Assembly (NCBI GenBank): GCA_023229545.1
Contig: JALNZB010000030.1
Span: forward strand, 1-42,852
Length of the DNA: 42,852 nucleotides
From: Sulfuritalea sp.
Lineage (GTDB): Bacteria > Pseudomonadota > Gammaproteobacteria > Burkholderiales > Rhodocyclaceae
Reading direction: 5' to 3'
The translations under genes were made by a program, and so were the position numbers. Numbering within the stretch: position 1 is the first letter of the stretch; each line of letters starts with the position of its first letter. The notes below the pieces were generated by a model. That model saw only the letters and a list, made by a program, of their open reading frames with translations. It made no database searches and was not told the origin of the DNA. Positions 42,277 through 42,852 of this stretch are shown here, piece after piece.

Positions 42277-42293
42277 TCCGGGTACAGCGAGAC

Positions 42294-42653
42294 TCAGGCC
42301 GTCAGCTTGGCCTTGGCCTGTTCGGCCAGGGCGGCAAATGCCGGCTTGTCGAACACGGCGAGGTCGGCCAGCACCTTGCGATCGACTTCGATCGAGGCCT
42401 TCTTCAGACCATTCATGAAGGTGCTGTACTTCATACCCAGTTCACGAGCCGCCGCGTTGATACGGGCGATCCACAGCACACGGAACTGGCGTTTGCGCTG
42501 ACGACGGTCGCGGTAGGCATATTGTCCGGCCTTCATCACCGCTTCCTTGGCGATGCGATAGACCTTGCTGCGACGGCCACGATACCCCTTGGCCTGGTCG
42601 AGAACCTTCTTGTGGCGCGCGCGCGCCGTTACACCACGTTTTACTCTTGACAT
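42294..42653 (-). CDS. rplT: 50S ribosomal protein L20
   Basis: 119 residues: 'MSRVKRGVTARARHKKVLDQ', 'AYRDRRQRKRQFRVLWIARI' and 'MNGLKKASIEVDRKVLADLA'. It binds 23S rRNA early in 50S assembly and, in E. coli, represses its own operon. GGAGA precedes the start. 11 bp after rpmI. Confidence 0.97.
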   Translation of the reverse strand: MSRVKRGVTARARHKKVLDQAKGYRGRRSKVYRIAKEAVMKAGQYAYRDRRQRKRQFRVLWIARINAAARELGMKYSTFMNGLKKASIEVDRKVLADLAVFDKPAFAALAEQAKAKLTA

Positions 42654-42664
42654 GGCGTTTCTCC

Positions 42665-42852
42665 TTAACCGTTGGGCAGCATGGCGCGTACCGACTTCGC
42701 GTCGGAGGCATGCACCGTGTGCACACCGCGCAACTGGCGCTTGCTCTTGGTGGTTTTCTTGGTCAGGATGTGGCGCTTGAACGCACTCCCGCGCTTGATG
42801 CCGCCGGAAGCGCGCACGACAAAGCGCTTCTTGGCACCGCTCTTGGTCTTCA
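42665..42852 (-). CDS. rpmI: 50S ribosomal protein L35 (first base of start codon outside window)
   Basis: On the minus strand from the window edge: (A)TG AAG ACC..., giving 'KTKSGAKKRFVVRASGGIKR' to 'SVRAMLPNG' and TAA. About 62 residues, all but one base present. infC is expected just outside. Basic Lys/Arg-rich L35 pattern throughout. Confidence 0.95.
   Translation of the reverse strand, partial: KTKSGAKKRFVVRASGGIKRGSAFKRHILTKKTTKSKRQLRGVHTVHASDAKSVRAMLPNG

Noticed and set aside
40819..42501. 560-codon plus-strand ORF opposite pheT-pheS-rplT
   Set aside because: Antisense to highly conserved genes; composition is that of a shadow frame.

Overview
The window is about 42.9 kb of a GC-rich genome. 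It most likely comes from a betaproteobacterium of the Rhodocyclales or a related group. The inference rests on gene order (surE-pcm-nlpD-rpoS; rpmI-rplT-pheS-pheT-ihfA-merR followed by tRNA-Pro; dapA-bamC-MBL hydrolase) and on protein flavour. No 16S or other decisive marker is present. Species-level identity cannot be read from the sequence.

Layout. (1) 1-8660: an accessory cluster on the + strand. It holds the 3' part of a giant repeat protein (cadherin-like and Ig-like modules), a membrane-fusion (HlyD-like) adaptor with a GAF-like cytoplasmic N-terminus, and an M50 (site-2-protease-like) membrane metalloprotease. The protease has a PqqD/RRE-like N-terminus and a HlyD-like C-terminus. The three genes overlap or abut and look like one operon for making, processing or exporting a very large surface protein. 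(2) 8661-9920: a nucleoside 2-deoxyribosyltransferase gene ending in a run of 15 G, then an AT-richer stretch with a 22-bp perfect palindrome and the broken tail of a serine recombinase gene. (3) 9922-12860 (-): an HD-GYP protein and a PAS histidine kinase, translationally coupled. (4) 13087-18732: FAH-family hydrolase, DUF2062 protein, K+ channel with TrkA domains, aspartate kinase lysC (-), small XRE-type regulator, radical SAM protein (-), queD. (5) 18820-24870: tRNA-Ser, an intact ISAs1-family element, a BI-1/YccA-family membrane protein, rlmD (-), a DUF-type protein whose 3' end is interrupted by an IS4-family element, and an Ala/Pro-rich lipoprotein. (6) 24947-28814 (-): MBL hydrolase, bamC, dapA, histone-deacetylase-like enzyme. 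(7) 28894-33777 (+): MoxR ATPase, DUF58, TgpA-type transglutaminase and MltB, a tight operon. (8) 33721-36974 (-): surE-pcm-nlpD-rpoS. (9) 37207-38016 (-): two small unknown genes and tRNA-Pro. (10) 38115-42852 (-): merR-like gene, ihfA, pheT, pheS, rplT and rpmI (all but one base).

The two signals I would follow first are the giant-protein/GAF-HlyD/RRE-M50 cluster, and a dispersed motif of about 22 bp (AGTCGGCGCYG, five bases RYGRN, ACGGYG). I find seven good copies of the motif, in both orientations, in coding and non-coding DNA. It is far too frequent for chance and fits a DNA-uptake-like or REP-like genomic word. Domain assignments come from reading the translations by eye; no database search was possible.
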